Assembly (NCBI GenBank): GCA_039519185.1
Contig: CM076847.1
Span: forward strand, 22,627,251-22,691,250
Source of the DNA: Astragalus membranaceus
Taxonomy: Eukaryota; Streptophyta; Magnoliopsida; Fabales; Fabaceae
DNA length: 64,000 nucleotides
Direction: 5' to 3'
Part shown: positions 1-12,501 of the stretch, one piece after another
Layout of the letters: each line of letters starts with the position of its first letter
How positions within the stretch are numbered: position 1 is the stretch's first letter
The notes under the pieces: generated by a model
Seen by the model: the letters and a program-made list of their open reading frames with translations, nothing else
What the model was told of the DNA's origin: nothing
Databases searched by the model: none
Made by a program: the position numbers and the translations under genes

Positions 1-249
1 CCTTACTGTCATGTGCGGGGGCTTCTTAGAAGGAGGGGGTTTGTGATACTTCAAATTTTACCTATGCGAAGTCTCTAGAATGCGTCGTTATATCTCAACT
101 TCTGTGGAGGATTCATGAGGTAATCCTTTGGGACCTAGTCTCACTTGCCCACATCTCTGCCAAAGTATTTTGAAGGTGATCAGTGAAAACTTCTCTCTTG
201 AAATTAAGCTCCCTCCTTGTAGGTTGTGCTATGGAAAAATCCAAATCTG

Positions 250-1734
250 TCCCGGCCGGGGTTTCCCTACTTACTTGACTCGGAAGGAAGAGGTTTATGC
301 GCGGAGTTGGACCGATGTTGCAGGAGATGATTCCTCAAGTAGCTCGGCCATACGTTGTTTTGACAGTCGTGTTAGAGAGGCCGGAGGGCAACAAAGTCTC
401 ACAAGATTGGATGATGACCCAACAGAGATGATAGATGAGATCGAAGTCGAGATCTCTGTGGGTAGCATTTTTGAGGATGCATCGAGCGATGATGCAGAAG
501 TAGAAGATCATCCCTCTCTTGACTATAGTTGGGTTTGTGAGGAGGCCCACAATATGTGGACGAACATGTAAATCATCTTGATAGTAAACAAGGTGATAAT
601 TGGATAATCTAAGGTGTCTCTCCTGATGAACACGTCTTCCACTGTGCATCATAGAAACTAGGCTTTTGCGTTTACTCAGTGATGCTTTCTAAAATTGGTG
701 TTTGACCTCCGTTTACAGAGTTCGAGCAACTGATTTGGAATAAGTTATGTCTGGCACCGACTCAGTTGCACCCTAATAGACGAGCTTTCATTAGAGCGTT
801 CCAAAGGACAATGAATGCTTTAGGTCTCTCCACTCAATACCCCTCTGCATCTCCTTATTTTGTGTTGTCCAACCAACTCTGTATGGCTGGGCATGGCTGC
901 GGGCTTCTGATACTTGTATCTTTTCTCCTTACTCGGATTCAGTCAAAAAATTCAAAAGCAAGTATTTTTGTATCGCCCGACGAACCAGGAAGCTAAGGAG
1001 AGAGTCAGAGTTTATGGGGATGATGGACAGTGATGGGTGCGAAATTTCATTCCTCTAGCGTAGAGATCATTAAGCCAAGAGTTTAGGGTGGTATACCAGG
1101 GATTTGAAACTTTTGGATGTTTACGATAAAGAGACGTTGGGGATGCTCAAAGGTTTTGTAGCTCTGCTTCTCCCAAAATGAACTCATAGATACAAAAGCC
1201 CTGGTCACCACTCAAACTGCTGATAACCTTCAAAAATCTTGGGGTAGGAAACCAGTGTTTTGCCGCCTTTAAACTATTGTTATTCCTGATTATTTGTCTA
1301 AATTTTGTCTCTATTTTTGTAGACTACAGGCTCCGAGATCTACTTTCGCATCTCTACTTGGTCATTGATGCTCCTGCTAATGAGGTTGTCCTTCTCCACC
1401 TCCTTTTCCTAACTCTTCGGAAGTTCAAGCCACCCAGGAAGACAAGCGCCCTTCCGAGGAAGGAGGGACGCAGGGTCCTCAAAAGAAACAGAGGAGGAAT
1501 AAGAGTAAGAGTCACAAAGACAAAGTTCCTGAGGGTGCCGTGACTGGGTTTGATCATGTCGACCTCAAGACTTTAGAGAGGAACCCGTTCGCCTTTTTGT
1601 CCAAAATTACTGAATTCGGCACGGTCTTGTTGGAGAAGGAAGTTGAGAGGGAAAGATAGGATGAAGGTAAACTCTTAGACATTTTTGCAACTTTGCTTGA
1701 ATCCAAGCTTTTGGGTGATTGCATTGGTTTTAAC
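250..1734 (+). pseudogene. Relic of a retroelement PF04195-like ('putative gypsy-type transposon') gene, 5' part
   Basis: Broken reading frames on the plus strand resemble the accessory protein encoded intact at 52.2-54.4 kb. An acidic serine-rich N-terminal segment (about 300-570) is followed near 755-830 by a segment reading like LHPNRRAFIRAFQ, which parallels LNPNAWAFLQPY in the intact copy. An intron-like pyrimidine tract ending in TAG precedes about 1322. Several stops and frame changes make it non-functional. The continuation lies after the inserted hAT-like element, at 6185-6335. Assignment rests on motif similarity read by eye; the exact family and ends are uncertain. Confidence 0.5.
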
Positions 1735-2108
1735 CAAGGTAATCAAAACCGGACCGGACCGGCCGGTTCGACCGGTTGAACCGGGAACCGGACCCCTGTC
1801 CGGTCTAGTTAGACCCCAGAACCGGGTGGCCAAAGAACCGGGTGAAAAACAGGAAAACCGGTCAAGAACCGGCAAAACCGGCCAGAACCGGTCAAGAACC
1901 GGCAAAACCGGCTAGAAACCGGTTCTGAGAAATGACTTTTTTTTTATTTTTTTTTATTTTTTTTTTATTTTTTTTTATTTTTTTTAACTGAAATAAAAAA
2001 GTTTAAACTATTTTTTGTAAAACAAAATGAGTGTCAAGGCTCTATTTATATATTTTATATATTATGAAAGCCAAGAATCTCACTTATATTTTGCTGTGCA
2101 CACTCTAG

Positions 2109-5100
2109 TGTCATACCCCAATTTTGTCCGGCTTAGGTCAAAGCCCTAATTTTCCCCAAAAAATAAATAAATTGAGGAGTGAGGAGCATTATGCATTGCA
2201 TTTTGGGTCTTAGAAGTCATTCCAAGGTCTTTAAAGTCATTTTTAGGGTTGGAGTGCACTTTTTAAGCAAATTAGGGTTTTAGGGTCAAAAAGGGCATTT
2301 TGGTCATTTTTCGTAAAAAGATGATTTTCTCGCAAAAAATGCACATCCACAAAAAGTACATTTTTATTCTATCAAGGATAATTTTTGTACAATTTTTTAG
2401 AAAGAAAACCCTAGTCAAAATAATTAAAAAAGTATTTTTCCATTTTGAGTGCATAGAAAAATAAAAAGGACCATTAAATATTCCTCAATTCTTAAGTGAC
2501 AATTTTTATTGTCATGGGTGACTAGAGGGAATATTTTATGGTGCCCAAAAACATGTGCCACATTTTCAATAGTTGCATTCCCATTATTTCCCATGCCCAA
2601 AATTTCAAATTCAAAAAAACTCAAAAAAGGGAAGTGTCCTCAATAAGACAAAATGTACTATTTTGTGCAAGCTTGCATTTTTTTTCCTTCCCTCCTCATG
2701 GCTGCGAATTCCAGCCCATTTTTACCTCATTTTGTGTTTCTTCATGCCCTTAATCCATGTGAGTTGTATTCCTAGCCATTGATTAAAATTCTAGATCAAA
2801 TCCTAGGCTACAACTATGTGCAAATTGACCTAATTGCCCCCAACAATTTTTGTGTACAAAAAACTCTTCAATTTCATATGACACCAGCTCATTCCCTTCC
2901 ATTTGTGCTTTCTCATTGTCCCTAATCCATGTGCATTGCAATCTTGGCCCTTGATTCAAATTCTATCTCAAATCTCAATGGTTGGCAAAAGCACAATGTC
3001 CTATATACCCTTAATTTTGCATCTCATATAAAACCCAAAAATAAGAAACCAAAGAGGGGATTCTCATTTTACCCTAGCACACAATCAGATCACAATTCCT
3101 CTCCTCCTCCCCTCTCAAACCCAAGACCACCTCCCACCATTTCCACCACCAATTCTTCAATTTTCAACCATCCAAACTTCATTATTCTTGATTCCTACAC
3201 TAGATCCACTTCTAATCTTGCATTATCTTCAAAGTTCATCATCAAATCCTTCAATATCAAGTGATTTTCGTGGGATTCAAGAGGAGGTTCAAGTTTTCTT
3301 GGTTTCTATTTTGATCTTCTTCTTCATTTCAAGCAAGATCTAGAGGTAAGCTCACAAACTCTTGCATTTTCTTTAATTTTCATTATGTAATCTCTCTTCT
3401 ACTCCTCTTTCTTTCTTGAAAGAAGCTTTGAGGACTCATTTCAAACATTATTGGACAAGGACATTGGGAGCCTTGGGTGTTTGAGATGGGTCCTTGGCCT
3501 TGAAGGGAAGATTCTTGTGTTTGAATAATTTTCCTTGCATTTCTACACATTTTTCACTAAAGTTCATGAAATAAAACATCACTTTCTTTCAAAAAAGGTT
3601 TCGGCCATGTAGTGTTTTTAGTGGTTCATGCATTTCTTTGTTCATTTATGGTGTTTAAGTTAAATAAAAAAGTGGATCTAGCCAACTATGCCTTTAGGTT
3701 CATAGGTAGAAATTAGGGTTTTTATTGTTCTTGCATTTCCTTTGATTTTGAGTTGAAATAAATGATGGAATGACAATTGTTTGAGCATCAAATGTATGGG
3801 TAGATCCTAGGGTTTATGTTCATATGCTCATTGATGTGATTTGGTTGCAAGAACATGATGAAATTCGTGCTTGAGTTTTCCTTGCTATGCATTCGGCCAT
3901 AAGGCCTATTTTTACCCTCTTTGATTGCTTGAAAATTGTCATTTTGATTGTGTTTGGGCAAGTGCAAGTTATGCAATTGTGTTTGTCTACTTTTTACCAT
4001 TTTACTTTACCATTCATTAACTTTTTACCAAAACATAAAAATATTTTACTACTTTGGTTTTTACGTACTTCATTAACTTTTTACTAAAACCTAAAAAGAT
4101 TTTACCACTTCCCATTTACCTCATGCATTTTTACTTTACCATCTCATTAAATACTTCCCATTTACCTCATGCATTTTTACTTTACCATCTCATTAAATAA
4201 TTACCATTTACTTCGTGCATTTTTACTTTACTTTTCACTAACTTTTTACTTAAAGTTTTACAACTTATCAACTTGCAAAAATACCCAAAACATTTTCACA
4301 TTCATGCATCTTCATTCATACTTAGTTTATATGACACTCTCATGCATCCTCATATGCTTATATTTCTTGCATCCTCTTATGCATCCTTGTATGCCATCCA
4401 TTCATAAATAAAGTGCTATGCATCCATTCCTTGTACATTCATGCACTTACATGCTTACCTAATCATGCATCCTTGCTTACATATTCAATCATTTAACTTA
4501 GAATACTCTATGTTTACAATCAATTGTATTCACTTGTTCTTGATGCCGTGTAAATGTCTTGACTTGATTGTGTGCCCTCCTCTCCACTTGTATGACCTCC
4601 TAATGGAGACGTAAGTCTACATGCATGTTGTAGCATAGAGCCATTAGGGTAAATACAATACTTCTCACACACACACAATTACTTTGAGAACTTTGTTTTG
4701 CATCTTTAATAATTGAATCCTTTGATTGTATGGGCATGTTTAATCTTGGTTAAGGAATGATATGTTCATGTTTGCTTGAGTATTATTCATTCATTTGCAT
4801 TTGGTTATGGATTTAGAATTGACTTGAAATGTTCTACTCCTTTTCTAAAACCCATTTCCTAAAATCATTTCAAAACAAAAAGAAACTTTTACTTTCAAAA
4901 CAAAAATAAATCAATCGTCATTAAACACCAATCGCGCCGTTGCCGATTAGGTCATTAATGATGATTTCATTTTCGAAAGAGTTAGTAGCGAGACCATTCT
5001 AACCGTTGTTGTTCGGTCTTCGCAAAAGCTCTATCCCATTTTCGAAAACTTTTTCATTTCTCAAAAATAAACTGATTGTCATTAAACACCAATCGCGCCG

Positions 5101-5690
5101 TTGCCGATTAGGTCATTAATGATGATTTCATTTTCAAAAGAGTTAGTAGTGAGGCCATTCTAACCGCTGTTGTTCGGTCTTCACAAACGCTCACCCAATT
5201 GCGAAAAACCTCTTTTGCCGTTTTCAAAAGAAAAACCCGAGAACTACGTAGCTTTGATCCCTCTTCCGGTGAGGGTACGTAGGAGCGGGGTCCTGTCCCG
5301 TCAAGCACCCTTTTAAAAAATCTTTGTTTTGTTCCGCTTTTCAAAGATACCAAAAATATTCTTCTTCCCCCCGTTTTCAATAAAACAATTTCTCAAATGA
5401 AATAAAAAGAAAAGAAGTAGAACAAACCGCTTTCAAACTCAAACTTTTGTCTAAACCACACATCAAGTTAATGGTTCCCTTTCGGTAGAAAGGAGGTGCG
5501 GGGTGCTAGTACCTTCCCCGTACCTAACCGACCCCCGAACCTACATCTCTAGTTTTCAAAAGACCATCCGCCTTGTTTAAAAGACCTTTTTTCAATGTTT
5601 TGGTCTTAAAATTAAAATATTGGTGGCGGCTCCAAACTTTTTCCACGTTGTCAAACGAAAAGTCCCAAACCGGATTTTTCGGGCGCAACA
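2109..5690 (+). mobile_element. Solo LTR, Ogre/Tat-type Ty3-gypsy
   Basis: A 3582-bp sequence begins TGTCATACCCC and ends GGGCGCAACA, flanked by the 5-bp duplication TCTAG (2104-2108 and 5691-5695). The start, the great length and the 3' segment with TGGCGGCTCC near 5620 match what I recall of Ogre/Tat-lineage LTRs in legumes. There is no internal coding region, so this is a solo LTR left by LTR-LTR recombination. It contains an internal direct duplication (see 4917-5191) and A/T-rich tandem patches near 4100-4230. The boundaries are firm; the lineage assignment is from memory of family features. Confidence 0.85.
4917..5191 (+). repeat. Direct duplication inside the Ogre/Tat-type solo LTR
   Basis: Two copies of about 115 bp, starting at 4917 and 5078 (period 161), share GTCATTAAACACCAATCGCG and the following GTTGTTCGGTCTTC block with a few substitutions. 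Confidence 0.8.
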
Positions 5691-6184
5691 TCTAGCTCTA
5701 TTTATAGAGAAACACAGCTCATTCTTCTTATTTGCCATCCGATGTGGGACTGATATTCACCTTTCAACAACATTAGCTTCATTGTTTACAATTTTCTTAC
5801 ATGATGTGATCTTTTCTAAATAAAGCGACATTAGATTCTTTCTAAATAATGCATTAAAATATATATATTTTAAACATGTCAAAGTTTGAGTTTTTTTATA
5901 CCTACCAATTTTATGTGTAACTTTAACTAATGACTTGGATATTATATTGTTGAGCTTAAGTTAAGCATAATTTAATTGTTTGTGGTGTGAAATTTTGGGT
6001 ATTATGGTTTTTTATCCTTTATATATTGTAATAAAAATATTAAATAATATATTTAATTAATTCCGGTTGAACCCCCGGTTCAACCGGTTGAACCCCCGGT
6101 TCAACCGGTTGAACCCAAGAACCCCTGAACCGCCACCTCTTCCGGTTCAATGTCCGGTCCGGTTTTGATTACCTTGGTTTTAAC

Positions 6185-6335
6185 ACATGGGATCCTTATT
6201 CCGTAGAGGTTCTTGGTTTGAAAAAGGAGTGAGATGAGGCCTTGACGGCTCTTGATGAACTGAAGAATTCTCTATTTGCTCTGGAGAAGACCAAAGCAAA
6301 TGTCATCCACTCATTTTTCGGACACATTTGACTGA
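6185..6335 (+). pseudogene. PF04195-like relic, 3' part (coiled-coil segment)
   Basis: Directly after the second hAT TSD, the frame reads DEALTALDELKNSLFALEKT, a heptad-like charged stretch comparable with the C-terminal coiled coil of the intact accessory protein at 53.8-54.3 kb. It ends in a stop near 6330. It is the displaced continuation of the relic at 250-1734. Confidence 0.45.
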
Positions 6336-7329
6336 TTGCAGTCCATTGATAAAACGTGTTGGTGGAATCTGAACCGTTGAAACATATAAAATTTCTGTTA
6401 AAAAATTCTACAGAATTGCAGAATTTTTAATAGGTATGGCACCATTACAACGTACCTATGAATTGCAGGATTTACTGAGTATGACATCATGCTACCGTAC
6501 CAGTTCGTTGACATAATGTCGTACTTGTTAATTCCCTGAAAAAATGAACACACTTGAAAGTTTTTTATTCATTAAGAGTATTTTTGTCATTTCGTAGAGT
6601 TTGGGTGTGTGTGTTGAGTTGGGAGGAGAGTGGAATAGGTATGGGCCAAACCATATTTGACAAAGCTTGGAGTGTGGAGCTGAGCACAGGTCACTACTTT
6701 AGATAATTAGTCGGGTTTTGAAATAGAGATTTATCAAAGCACATAGATACTTCATACCTTTTGTAATATGACGTTTCTGATTTTTGGATTTGGAAAGGGC
6801 TAGACTAGAGGATTTGTATTTATATATTAAATGCATATTTTTGGTTGTTTTCAATTATATGAAACCTTTTGAAATGAGCATTACGTTTTCGTGTAATCAA
6901 CTAGTTTAATATACTTGTTACCAAAAAAAAAAACTAGTTTAATATACTGTGATTTGCCTAAAATGGTTTATGAGAATTTTTTTTCAAAAATAAGACGACA
7001 ACGTGGCTGGTTTTGCAAAGTTTATTAATTTACACTCTGACTTTTTTATTAGTAAATTTTTTTGACCTTTTCTAAATTTAAGGTTAGTATCAATCAGGGA
7101 ATTTTGCATAGAATAGTAGCTAGGTTGTAGAAAATTGAAAGGCCGTGTCAATTAGAAAGTATGACATTTTATAGGTTTTTTGAGCATGCATTTTATAGGT
7201 TACAACGATGTATAAATTATAAAGAGACAAAGGTAATATTGTCTTCTAATATTTGTCCAGTATGTCCGAAGAAGTATGGAAGGATAGCTTCTTCTGCTAG
7301 TGGTAGATCACACAGTGAACTTATTTTTG
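6336..7329. other. AT-rich stretch, no gene recognised
   Basis: No long frame, splice-supported exon or clean repeat boundary is visible. Two copies of AACTAGTTTAATATAC near 6898-6945 flank a short A run, a trivial local duplication. Confidence 0.4.
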
Positions 7330-7515
7330 TTTTTGCTTTTAATTTGAGATCTGGCTCTATTGCGGTTGCTGAGCTGTGGGCAAAAATATCCATAGTGATA
7401 GTGGTCTCAAGTTAGTTTCGATCAAAGGGTTTGGTAATGTAGCCATAGAATCTGATTCTTTTACAGCAGTTAATCTTATACGGTTGGAATGTTTCGCAGC
7501 ATCCTTGTTATATTG
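7330..7515 (+). pseudogene. LINE-type RNase H (RVT_3-like) domain relic
   Basis: A frame switching near 7380 reads AVAELWA and then GLKLVSIKGFGNVAIESDS followed by FTAVNLI. This is the pattern of the RNase H domain found at the 3' end of plant L1-type LINEs (ELW..L.GL.LA...G...V..E.DS...V..I). A frameshift inside the domain shows it is dead. The Mutator-like MITE begins about 50 bp downstream. Confidence 0.5.
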
Positions 7516-7563
7516 TATTGGTTCTAATAGGGTTGGCCTAAAACATTTTAAGCCTAAATATAT

Positions 7564-8458
7564 GAGATAAATATGTTTTTCGTCCTTACAAAATAGGAAC
7601 ATTTTGAGTTTAGTCATTATAAAATAGAAATAGGTGTTTTACTCTCATTTATTTTTCCGTTTGAAATAATAGTTTTTTTGGTGTTAATTGTAGCTGATTG
7701 GGAAACGGATTTCTACATGACACAATTAAATGATGTATTATCCACATGGTTATTTTTATTGATGTCACAATCATGTGGGACCCTTCTTTTCTCACTCACT
7801 TCATCTTCTTCACCTTGACAATTCAACAAACACCATGCACCTGCTTCTCTCTGTTTTTTAATAAAAGAGCTTCCGGTCAATTACCGTAACCGAATATAGG
7901 TTGAAAAATAGAAACTATTGCCGCTAAATGGAATCCTTCAACTTTTTTGTTCATGCAACACACACAAAGAACAATGGCACTGGGTTAAGGAGGTTCAAAA
8001 TTGTGTCTTAAGTGCAGCTGGGTGCAAATTTAGGGGTAGTGCAAACTTAAAATTTAAGGGGGTTCAAACAATTTTATATAAGAGGTAAATAAAACAACTT
8101 TTTTAAGGAGTTCAAGTGAACCCCCTCAACTACACACAGGTCCGCCGCTCAACAAAGAATAGAAGAACATGGCCAAGGTGGGAACAACATTGTTATTATC
8201 GTAATCTTGGTCTTAGTTTGGAAAAAATCTAATGTTGAACAATAACAATAAAAATAACTACCTAGACAACACAACATTTAATTGTGCCACATAGGACATG
8301 TCATGTGAGAATTCCATTTGCCAATCAGGTGCAATTTATGTTAGAGACTATTATTGCAAACAGAAAAATATGTGAGAGACTAAAACACCTATTTTTGTTT
8401 TCTAGAGACTAAACTTAAAATGTCCCAATTTTGTAGGGTCCAAAAATATATTTACCTC
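7564..8458. mobile_element. Mutator-like MITE with long TIRs and 9-bp TSD
   Basis: The left end GAGATAAATATGTTTTTCGT and the reverse complement of the right end (GAGGTAAATATATTTTTGG) are imperfect inverted repeats extending for roughly 90 bp. The flanks carry an identical 9-bp duplication TAAATATAT (7555-7563 and 8459-8467). A long TIR with a 9-bp TSD is the signature of Mutator-like elements. No transposase frame is present in the 895 bp. Confidence 0.8.
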
Positions 8459-8516
8459 TAAATATATTTTGAGTGCCCGTAACTATTAGGTCATTCGATT
8501 TTAGTTCTTATAATGT

Positions 8517-8805
8517 TTTTTTTGGAAAAAATGCACTTTTTTTTGTCTTTTATTTTTCACGAAAATTTTAGTTTGGTCTTTTAGCTTTTTTTCTCACTTT
8601 GGTCATTTATGATTCAAATTTATGTCAAAGTTGTCCTTTTTTAACATTTTCGTCCACTGACTTTAACAGACGTCACACTAGCCGTTAACAACTAACGTGG
8701 CGTATTAGGTGGCATTTCTGTCTGGGTATTAGTGACTTCAAAAAAGCACAAAGAACCGGACTGGAATTTTGGTAAAACATAAAGGACCAAAGTGCACTTC
8801 TGCCA
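8517..8805. repeat. Possible short inverted-repeat element
   Basis: AATGCACTTTTTTTTGTCTT on the left resembles the reverse complement of AAGGACCAAAGTGCACTT on the right, with partial matching over about 60 bp. No convincing target duplication was found, so both the ends and the class are uncertain. Confidence 0.3.
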
Positions 8806-9559
8806 TCAAGCTTCATCTTCATCCCCATGAACCACCACCCTATCACTCTCTCTCCACCGCACCGTCACAACCACCGCCACCAATACGACTTCTCTCTCTG
8901 TCCTCCCTTGGTCCCTCTCTTCTTTTCTCTTCGATCACATCATGATGTGAACTAAAATAGTTCTAGAAGGTTAGGATCTAGAAAAGTGGAAATTCAACAA
9001 TTTTCACACAAAATCAAGAACAAGTGTTCTTGATAATTCAAGAAAGATGAAGAACATGAGACACAATAACACAAGAAAATGACATGAAGCTTACATGAAA
9101 GTTGAAGAAAGAACAAATATGGATGAGACTAGAGATGGATGTGGAAATGGATGATCGCCACACCTTCTTGGAAGGTGATAAGATCGAACACTCCTACGGC
9201 TAGCCCCAAGGATGTGAGGTAAGGTTCTCTTCTTCAAGAACCAATGGAGAATCTTCATGATGAACCTCACCTCTCATATGCATGTACTTGCCCTCTCACC
9301 TCTCACTACGTATCTATGGTTTTCAACTTTACAAAATGAGGAAATGATTCATTCCTCAAAGAAGTTCTAGTTACACTTGGGCTTTAGAGTATTTATATTG
9401 TGGACTTAAGGATCCTAGGTCCACAACTAAATCGCAATTCAAATTACAAAACAAGACCCAGGCCACACTTAAGCTACTAAGACAATAGCCTTCTCCTAAA
9501 CGCCAACATAGCACAAATTTGAAAGTGCTTACAACTATTAAAAGGAAAAAAAGCATAGA
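8806..9559. other. No gene recognised; possibly a decayed LTR
   Basis: The stretch has no coding frame with recognisable motifs. The region around 8942-9555 looks like LTR-type sequence that I could not delimit. Confidence 0.25.
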
Positions 9560-9860
9560 CACTAGTAGAAAAAATGGATTCAAAGTCGGATATTTTGGAC
9601 TTTTAAAGTCGGATGCGTGTCCGACTTCTATTAGGGCGACTTAGAAAGTCTGAGGATTTAAAGTCGGACTGACCTGTGACTTTAGAAGTCCATTTTCAAG
9701 TTGGACAAATGGCATCCGACTTTAATACCCAGTTGTATATTGTGGTTTTAGCCTCTGCGAAACACATTTAAAGTCGGATAAGAGGAATATTCGACTTGAA
9801 AAGTTCATTTTTAACGGCGGTTTACAGCATTATCCGACTTTAAAAGTGTTAATTCTTTGT
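9560..9860. mobile_element. CACTA transposon terminus with subterminal repeats
   Basis: The terminus CACTAGTAGAAAAAATGG is followed within 300 bp by many copies, in both orientations, of the motif AAAGTCGGA / TCCGACTTT. This is the architecture of CACTA (En/Spm) ends, where short motifs bind the TNPA-like protein. The opposite end was not found before the unrelated block starting at 16,451. Host gene fragments (T-complex-11-like, ferrochelatase) follow inside. Confidence 0.65.
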
Positions 9861-10335
9861 CAACACAATATTGGTGCTTTTATCTTTCCATGGTCTCCTA
9901 AATGTTGAGGAAATCAATATCATTAAAAACCATTATATAACAACATATGTACTAATTCCAGCAATATAAATCAAATTTGAAACAGAATAAGGAATTCCTA
10001 AAGTACTTGATATCCATTACCAATTCAACAAGCACAAAGAATCCAAAAAAAAGTATCCAGAGTTATACTATTAGTAAGGACAACAATAAAACAAAAACAG
10101 CACTGAAAGTCACCAATTAAATCTTCAACTTGTAATGAATCTTCAACCTGTAAACACAAAAATGATAGTGAAATGAAGTCAGATGTGAATCTCAATGAAT
10201 CTACAACCACAAAGCAAGCATATGTAAAACCACATACTGACTACTAAAAAGTCAGTTATGCATATAACAGTTATTCCTAAGCTATCCTTTAACAAATAGA
10301 TTTATAAAATGCATTTAAAGTATACATCACAAACT
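9861..10335. other. AT-rich CACTA interior, no gene recognised
   Basis: No conserved coding motif is visible on either strand. Confidence 0.3.
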
Positions 10336-10458
10336 TGTGGGGTATGTCTTGACGATATAACCAATTACTGTGGAGAGAACAGCAAATATGACCCACCAAT
10401 CAGCATAAGGCATTTCAAGTGAATATATGTACCAGACATGGTTAAGAAAATTCCTAGG
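10336..10458 (-). pseudogene. Exon-like segment with one hydrophobic stretch
   Basis: The minus strand reads HVWYIYSLEMPYADWW and then VIFAVLSTVIGYIVKTY, ending in a stop near 10,338. It resembles the membrane-spanning C-terminus of a host protein. I cannot name the family. Its minus orientation matches the T-complex-11-like and ferrochelatase pieces nearby, so it may be another captured fragment. Confidence 0.3.
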
Positions 10459-10696
10459 CTTAACATTAACATTGTAAACTTCATTAGTTTTAGAACTCTA
10501 AATTAGAACATATATGTACCAGTCATGGTTAAGAAAATTCTCAGTCTTAACATTAACATTGTAAATTTCATTAGTTATAGTAGAGACTCTCTATTATAAA
10601 CCAGTTGCTACAGCCTTTTCACTCAGAATAATCTGGTGGCATATAAGAATGCTGCAATTCCAAAAATGAAGACATTAACAAATATATTAGCAATGG

Positions 10697-10765
10697 ATAG
10701 CTCGGTTGGGTTAGAGCACCCGAGTACTCCTATCAATATAATTTTCCATTAAGAAAAAGAAAACA
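10697..10765 (+). repeat. tRNA-like (SINE-type) fragment
   Basis: TAGCTCGGTTGGGTTAGAGC resembles the D-arm/A-box of a tRNA and is followed by ATATAATTTTCCATTAAG and an A-rich tail. No anticodon or acceptor stem can be built, so it is a short SINE-like remnant at best. Confidence 0.25.
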
Positions 10766-12000
10766 ATGATATCTGGATAACAAATATATCAACCTATTTA
10801 CCTCGTAGAAATCACAATTATCTTTTGAATTTGAGCCTGAACAGACCTCAACCTGGAGAAGTGTAGAGATAAAGTTTCTGGTAGATCATCTTGTGTCAGA
10901 CCAGATATTCCACTAACTAACTTTAGTAAACCAAGCCTCACAACTAGATCAATTTGTTCTCCTTTAGTATTTGAATCATTAGGAGAAAATGCCATTGGAC
11001 TTCCAGTAGTTTTGAGCAGAATATTTCCCCCAGTTCTGAGAGTAATTGTGTAACATCCTCAAAATAATTAATCGTATTATTTGGATGTTAACCCAATTGA
11101 ATTAATTTGGTATTTAATAAGTAAAATTATTGAGTGCTAAAATTAATTATTGGCTGTCACAGGATCGTTGACCGAATAATACGGGTCAAGGAAGTTTCGA
11201 AATCGGAAAAAGGATTAAGATCAATACGGTAATTGGACCACGCTACTACTTATTTATTAATTAAATAAGTATATGTGTGTGTGTGTTTAATAAAAGAAAA
11301 GAAAGAAAAGAGAGAAAGAAGCGCTGGGAACAGAAGAGAAGCAGAGGAAGAAAAGAAGAAGAAAAGAGGAGAAAAGAGAGAAAGAAGAAGAAGAAAGGAA
11401 AAGAGAAAGGAAGGAGAAGAAGATCATCACCCATCATCCCAAAGCTTCATCCTCATCATCATCCTTGTTTCTCCTTCCATAGGTAAGCTCATACCCTTAT
11501 TTCCTCCCTCTTCTCTTGAATTCGAATTTAAGAGGGATGATGAATAGTGAACCAAGTTTGAGTTGATCTTCATGGTTGAATCATGTCTAGCAGCAAGCCC
11601 AACAACAGTTGAAAGCGGATTGAAGCTAAATTCGAAGTTTGGAGCGGATTGGAAACTCTAGGGTTCGATTGGGGATTTTTCGTGGTTCGGTGATTTCGAC
11701 TCGACAACGACTCTCGCTTCAAAGGTGAGTTTTACTCACGTTTAGGTTTATTCCGTTTTGGTATAATTTGTGCGTTGATTGGTTCCGATAAATTTTGAGT
11801 CAAAAACCGTTATTCGAAAAATAGCGTTTTGGATAGAAATCCGTTTAAATTACGTTTTGGATTGGAATGATTGATTGTGTGATTTGTACTGGATTCATTA
11901 TACTGGTTGTTGTATCTGTTTTCGATCGGAACTGAAATCGGAATTGAGCGGAATAGCGGATTTTGCGAAAATCGCAAAATCTGCACCAGACAGGTCTCCA

Positions 12001-12106
12001 TCGCGTCGCGACCCGCAGGGCATCGCGTCGCGACCAAATGCAGTTTTGTCACGCAAAATGTTTCTGTCGTTTCTCGCGTCGCGACGGTAGCAGTTCGCGT
12101 CGCGAC
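12001..12106 (+). repeat. Four-box GC-rich dyad array in solo LTR
   Basis: Four copies of TCGCGTCGCGAC start at 12,001, 12,023, 12,074 and 12,095. Spacings are 22, 51 and 21 bp. Each copy is an imperfect palindrome. The same arrangement, with a different box sequence, occurs at 28,472 and 24,027. Confidence 0.85.
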
Positions 12107-12501
12107 GTTTTGCAGATTTTCAACTGTTTTTCACTGATTTTGTTTTCGCGATATCTTTTGATCCGGGAACCCGATTGAGGTGTTCTAAGATGCGTTGGAA
12201 AGCTTATTCAGAGGCCTAACTGAATATTCTATTTTTAAGGCAAAATGATCTGTTTTTGATATTGAAAATTGTGTCGAAAAATGGTTAAATAGAGTGCGAG
12301 TGTGAACTTGGATTTTTATAAAACTTGGAATTAAAGTGTTTCGTTGATTGTCTGATTTGATGGACCGTGGGTTCATAGTGCTGTAGATATATATATTATA
12401 TCGAGTTTGGGTGACGACCCATGTTGACATACTAGGCGGGGAAGTCATGAACCCTTACCCTAGGCTCTGGGCCATTAGGAAACACTATTGGTTATGGGGT
12501 T

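Larger units (their letters stand above)
1735..6176. mobile_element. hAT-like non-autonomous element with perfect TIRs and 8-bp TSD
   Basis: The ends are perfect 23-bp inverted repeats beginning CAAGGTAATCAAAACCGGAC, flanked by an identical 8-bp duplication GTTTTAAC (1727-1734 and 6177-6184). An 8-bp TSD with short TIRs is typical of hAT transposons. Subterminal DNA is packed with ACCGGT-type repeats (about 1745-1925 and 6060-6165), including a roughly 31-bp tandem unit on the left and a roughly 27-bp unit on the right. No transposase is visible. Removing the solo LTR inside leaves an element of about 855 bp. It interrupts the PF04195-like relic. Confidence 0.85.

Noticed and set aside
4169..4411. 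Short frames in the Ogre/Tat-type solo LTR
   Set aside because: They lie in A/T-rich tandem repeats (TTTACCTCATGCATTTTTAC) with no conserved motif.
11275..11547. Glu/Lys/Arg-rich frames, also at 27,570-27,878 and 33,477-33,785
   Set aside because: They arise from the purine-rich tract inside Tekay-type LTRs; the same tract recurs in each LTR and the reverse strand gives equally long frames.
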